Below, piece after piece: positions 63,064 through 64,000 of a stretch of 64,000 bases of DNA. Source of the DNA: Embleya scabrispora (GTDB lineage: Bacteria > Actinomycetota > Actinomycetes > Streptomycetales > Streptomycetaceae); assembly GCF_002024165.1 (NCBI RefSeq), contig NZ_MWQN01000002.1, forward strand, positions 62,001-126,000, in the 5' to 3' direction. The position numbers and the translations under genes are program-made. Every line of letters begins with the position of its first letter. Position 1 is the stretch's first letter. The notes under the pieces were generated by a model. It saw only the letters and a list, made by a program, of their open reading frames with translations, was not told where the DNA came from and ran no database searches.

Positions 63064-63501
63064 GGTTCTTCTCCGGGGTAGGAGTGCAAAGTTCGGTACG
63101 CCGACGGAGCAGTGTCGGCTCACGCTCGAAATAGGCGGAATTGCCGTACGGGAACCACCGACGAGCCATGGAGCGATGACCGTCGGCGACGTGCCAAGAG
63201 TGTCAATGGACTAGACCAATGACAAGAGCCGTTCCGAATCCCGGACCACGTTCGCGGTGGAAAACCGGCCGGTCGCAGCGTCGAGGGGGCGCATCGACCA
63301 CCATCGGTCGCCCGCCCGACCGCGCGCGAACCACTCGATTACGGCCTGGGAGTGGAGAATTCGCCTCGTCGCGCGGAAGTCTGTCGCGGACGACATTCGG
63401 ACGCTAACGTGTGCCTGCCGCACTTCCCTCACCCAGGGTCGATGATCGCTGAACCCGGTGTACCCGCCGGTAATCATCGGCATCGGCGGAAAGGTATCGT
63501 C
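63064..63501. promoter_or_regulatory. divergent promoter region of the NRPS and lanthipeptide genes
   Basis: 438 bases, less GC-rich than the window average. It contains the near-palindrome at 63201-63224 and, on the minus strand, TTGACA at 63206-63201 as a possible -35 for the NRPS operon. A 90-codon minus-strand frame at 63211-63483 has no family similarity and is not called. Confidence 0.5.
63201..63224. promoter_or_regulatory. near-perfect palindrome resembling a DasR/GntR operator
   Basis: 24 bases symmetrical at 20 positions. The inner 16 bases AATGGACTAGACCAAT (63205-63220) match the DasR site AGTGGTCTAGACCACT at 13 positions. It overlaps the possible -35 element of the NRPS promoter, a position suited to repression. 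DasR reports N-acetylglucosamine status in streptomycetes; binding here is inferred. Confidence 0.5.
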
Positions 63502-63705
63502 ATGCGCACTGCATCGAATGCCACGCGGAACACCGTCGTCGACGCCTGGCGCTCCGGCGCCGAAACGACCGACGGCATGGAAAACCCCGCCGGTTCGCTC
63601 TACATCGGCGGATCCGCCACGGAACAGGGCCTCACCGAGATCGACGTCGCGGCGATCAGCTGCGGCACCGCCTGTTCGTGGTCGCGCACCCGCGCCTGTT
63701 GCTGA
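63502..63705 (+). CDS. lanthipeptide precursor (LanA-like, class II type)
   Basis: 67 aa with GGAAAGG before ATG 63502. The leader holds the ENPAG motif (27-31) and the acidic stretch TEQGLTEIDVAA, typical of class II leaders. The C-terminal core about 52-67 reads ISCGTACSWSRTRACC: five Ser/Thr (S53, T56, S59, S61, T63) and four Cys (C54, C58, C66, C67) that could form lanthionine or methyllanthionine rings. The leader cleavage site is not certain (after AA at 50-51, or further upstream). A probable LanM gene follows 71 bases downstream. Confidence 0.75.
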   Translation: MRTASNATRNTVVDAWRSGAETTDGMENPAGSLYIGGSATEQGLTEIDVAAISCGTACSWSRTRACC

Positions 63706-63776
63706 CCGAAGCTCACCGGCCCGCCGTCCGGCGCCGATCGTTGCGTCGATCGGTGTCGGGCGGCGGGTCCGTCTCG

Positions 63777-64000
63777 ATGGGTGGCGATCCGCAGATGGCG
63801 ATTCCGGTCCGGCCGCGTCCCGTGGTGAGCTACGACGACGCGGGTGAGTTCGACACCGCGTTCGAGCCGCTGATCGGCCCCGCCCTGAACCGCTTTCGGC
63901 GCCGATTGCGCGCCGTGCCGGACCCGCTGTCGACCACCGAGCGGGAGATCCTGCTGCGCGCCGCCCGACGCGCCCTGCTGGAGACCGTGCGCCCCAAGGC
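63777..64000 (+). CDS. probable LanM-type lanthipeptide synthetase, N-terminal part (runs off the window)
   Basis: 74 codons visible. ATG 63777 (or GTG 63753) leads to FDTAFEPLIGPALNRFRRRLRAV and LSTTEREILLRAARRALLETV, a helical pattern like the beginning of the LanM dehydratase (DUF4135) domain. The adjacent precursor supports this. Only the first ~7% of a usual ~1000-residue LanM is present, so the call is provisional. Confidence 0.5.
   Translation, partial: MGGDPQMAIPVRPRPVVSYDDAGEFDTAFEPLIGPALNRFRRRLRAVPDPLSTTEREILLRAARRALLETVRPK

Noticed and set aside
63211-63483. 90-codon minus-strand frame upstream of the NRPS operon
   Set aside because: No family similarity, no ribosome binding site, and it covers the region expected to hold both promoters and the palindrome.

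Overview
The window is about 64 kb of very GC-rich DNA with codon usage, GTG starts and 4-base ATGA/GTGA gene overlaps typical of an actinomycete. Conservon-type signalling genes, IdeR/DtxR-type iron boxes, an MbtH-dependent NRPS and a PucR regulator suggest a Streptomyces-like organism; the genus cannot be fixed from the sequence alone. No rRNA, tRNA, CRISPR array, insertion sequence or replication origin was seen. The window is mostly accessory: specialised metabolism, peptide and amino-acid scavenging, and some decayed genes.

Left end (1-6.2 kb): a cvnA/cvnB-like sensor-kinase/roadblock pair without its usual cvnC/cvnD partners, an orphan branched-chain-amino-acid-type binding lipoprotein, and a methyltransferase. 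At 6.3-12.3 kb (minus strand) lies a tightly coupled NRPS-independent siderophore operon: ATP-grasp ligase, two IucA/IucC synthetases and a PLP decarboxylase. This is the gene content and order of pvsA-B-D-E for vibrioferrin, but without the exporter pvsC. Divergent from it is a siderophore-interacting reductase, with an iron box beside each promoter. From 13.5 to 16 kb there are small housekeeping-like genes, a D-2-hydroxyacid dehydrogenase and a TmrB-like P-loop protein. A decayed patch follows (16-17.85 kb): a methyltransferase missing its SAM-binding N-terminus, about 400 bp of G-rich low-complexity DNA, and a frameshifted PP2C phosphatase.

The region 17.9-41.7 kb looks largely devoted to peptide and D-amino-acid use. 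A PucR regulator lies beside a six-gene coupled operon (penicillin-binding-protein-like serine hydrolase, peptide-binding lipoprotein, permease, permease-ATPase fusion, ATPase, COG3375-type GNAT). A second operon (M19 dipeptidase, M20 hydrolase, a second COG3375-type GNAT, N-succinylamino-acid racemase-like enolase) has the three enzymes of the known irreversible D-to-L amino-acid conversion pathway. Between them are a secreted M4 metalloprotease, a class A beta-lactamase-fold protein, an esterase, a DUF3533-like membrane protein and an acyl-CoA dehydrogenase. At 42-45.7 kb an attenuator-like leader precedes an ACT-like protein, followed by a LodA/LodB pair: a cysteine-tryptophylquinone amino-acid oxidase and its flavoprotein.

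After an MFS remnant and two tandem Uma2 nuclease-fold genes, a minus-strand NRPS operon fills 47.4-63 kb: AMP-ligase-T-C, C-A-T, C-A-T, C-A-T-TE-MFS, and MbtH. The thioesterase has Cys instead of Ser at the nucleophile position, and the exporter is fused to the last synthetase. Divergent from it, at the right edge, a lanthipeptide precursor and the start of a probable LanM synthetase open a second cluster that runs off the window. A near-palindromic, DasR-like operator sits in the divergent promoter region.
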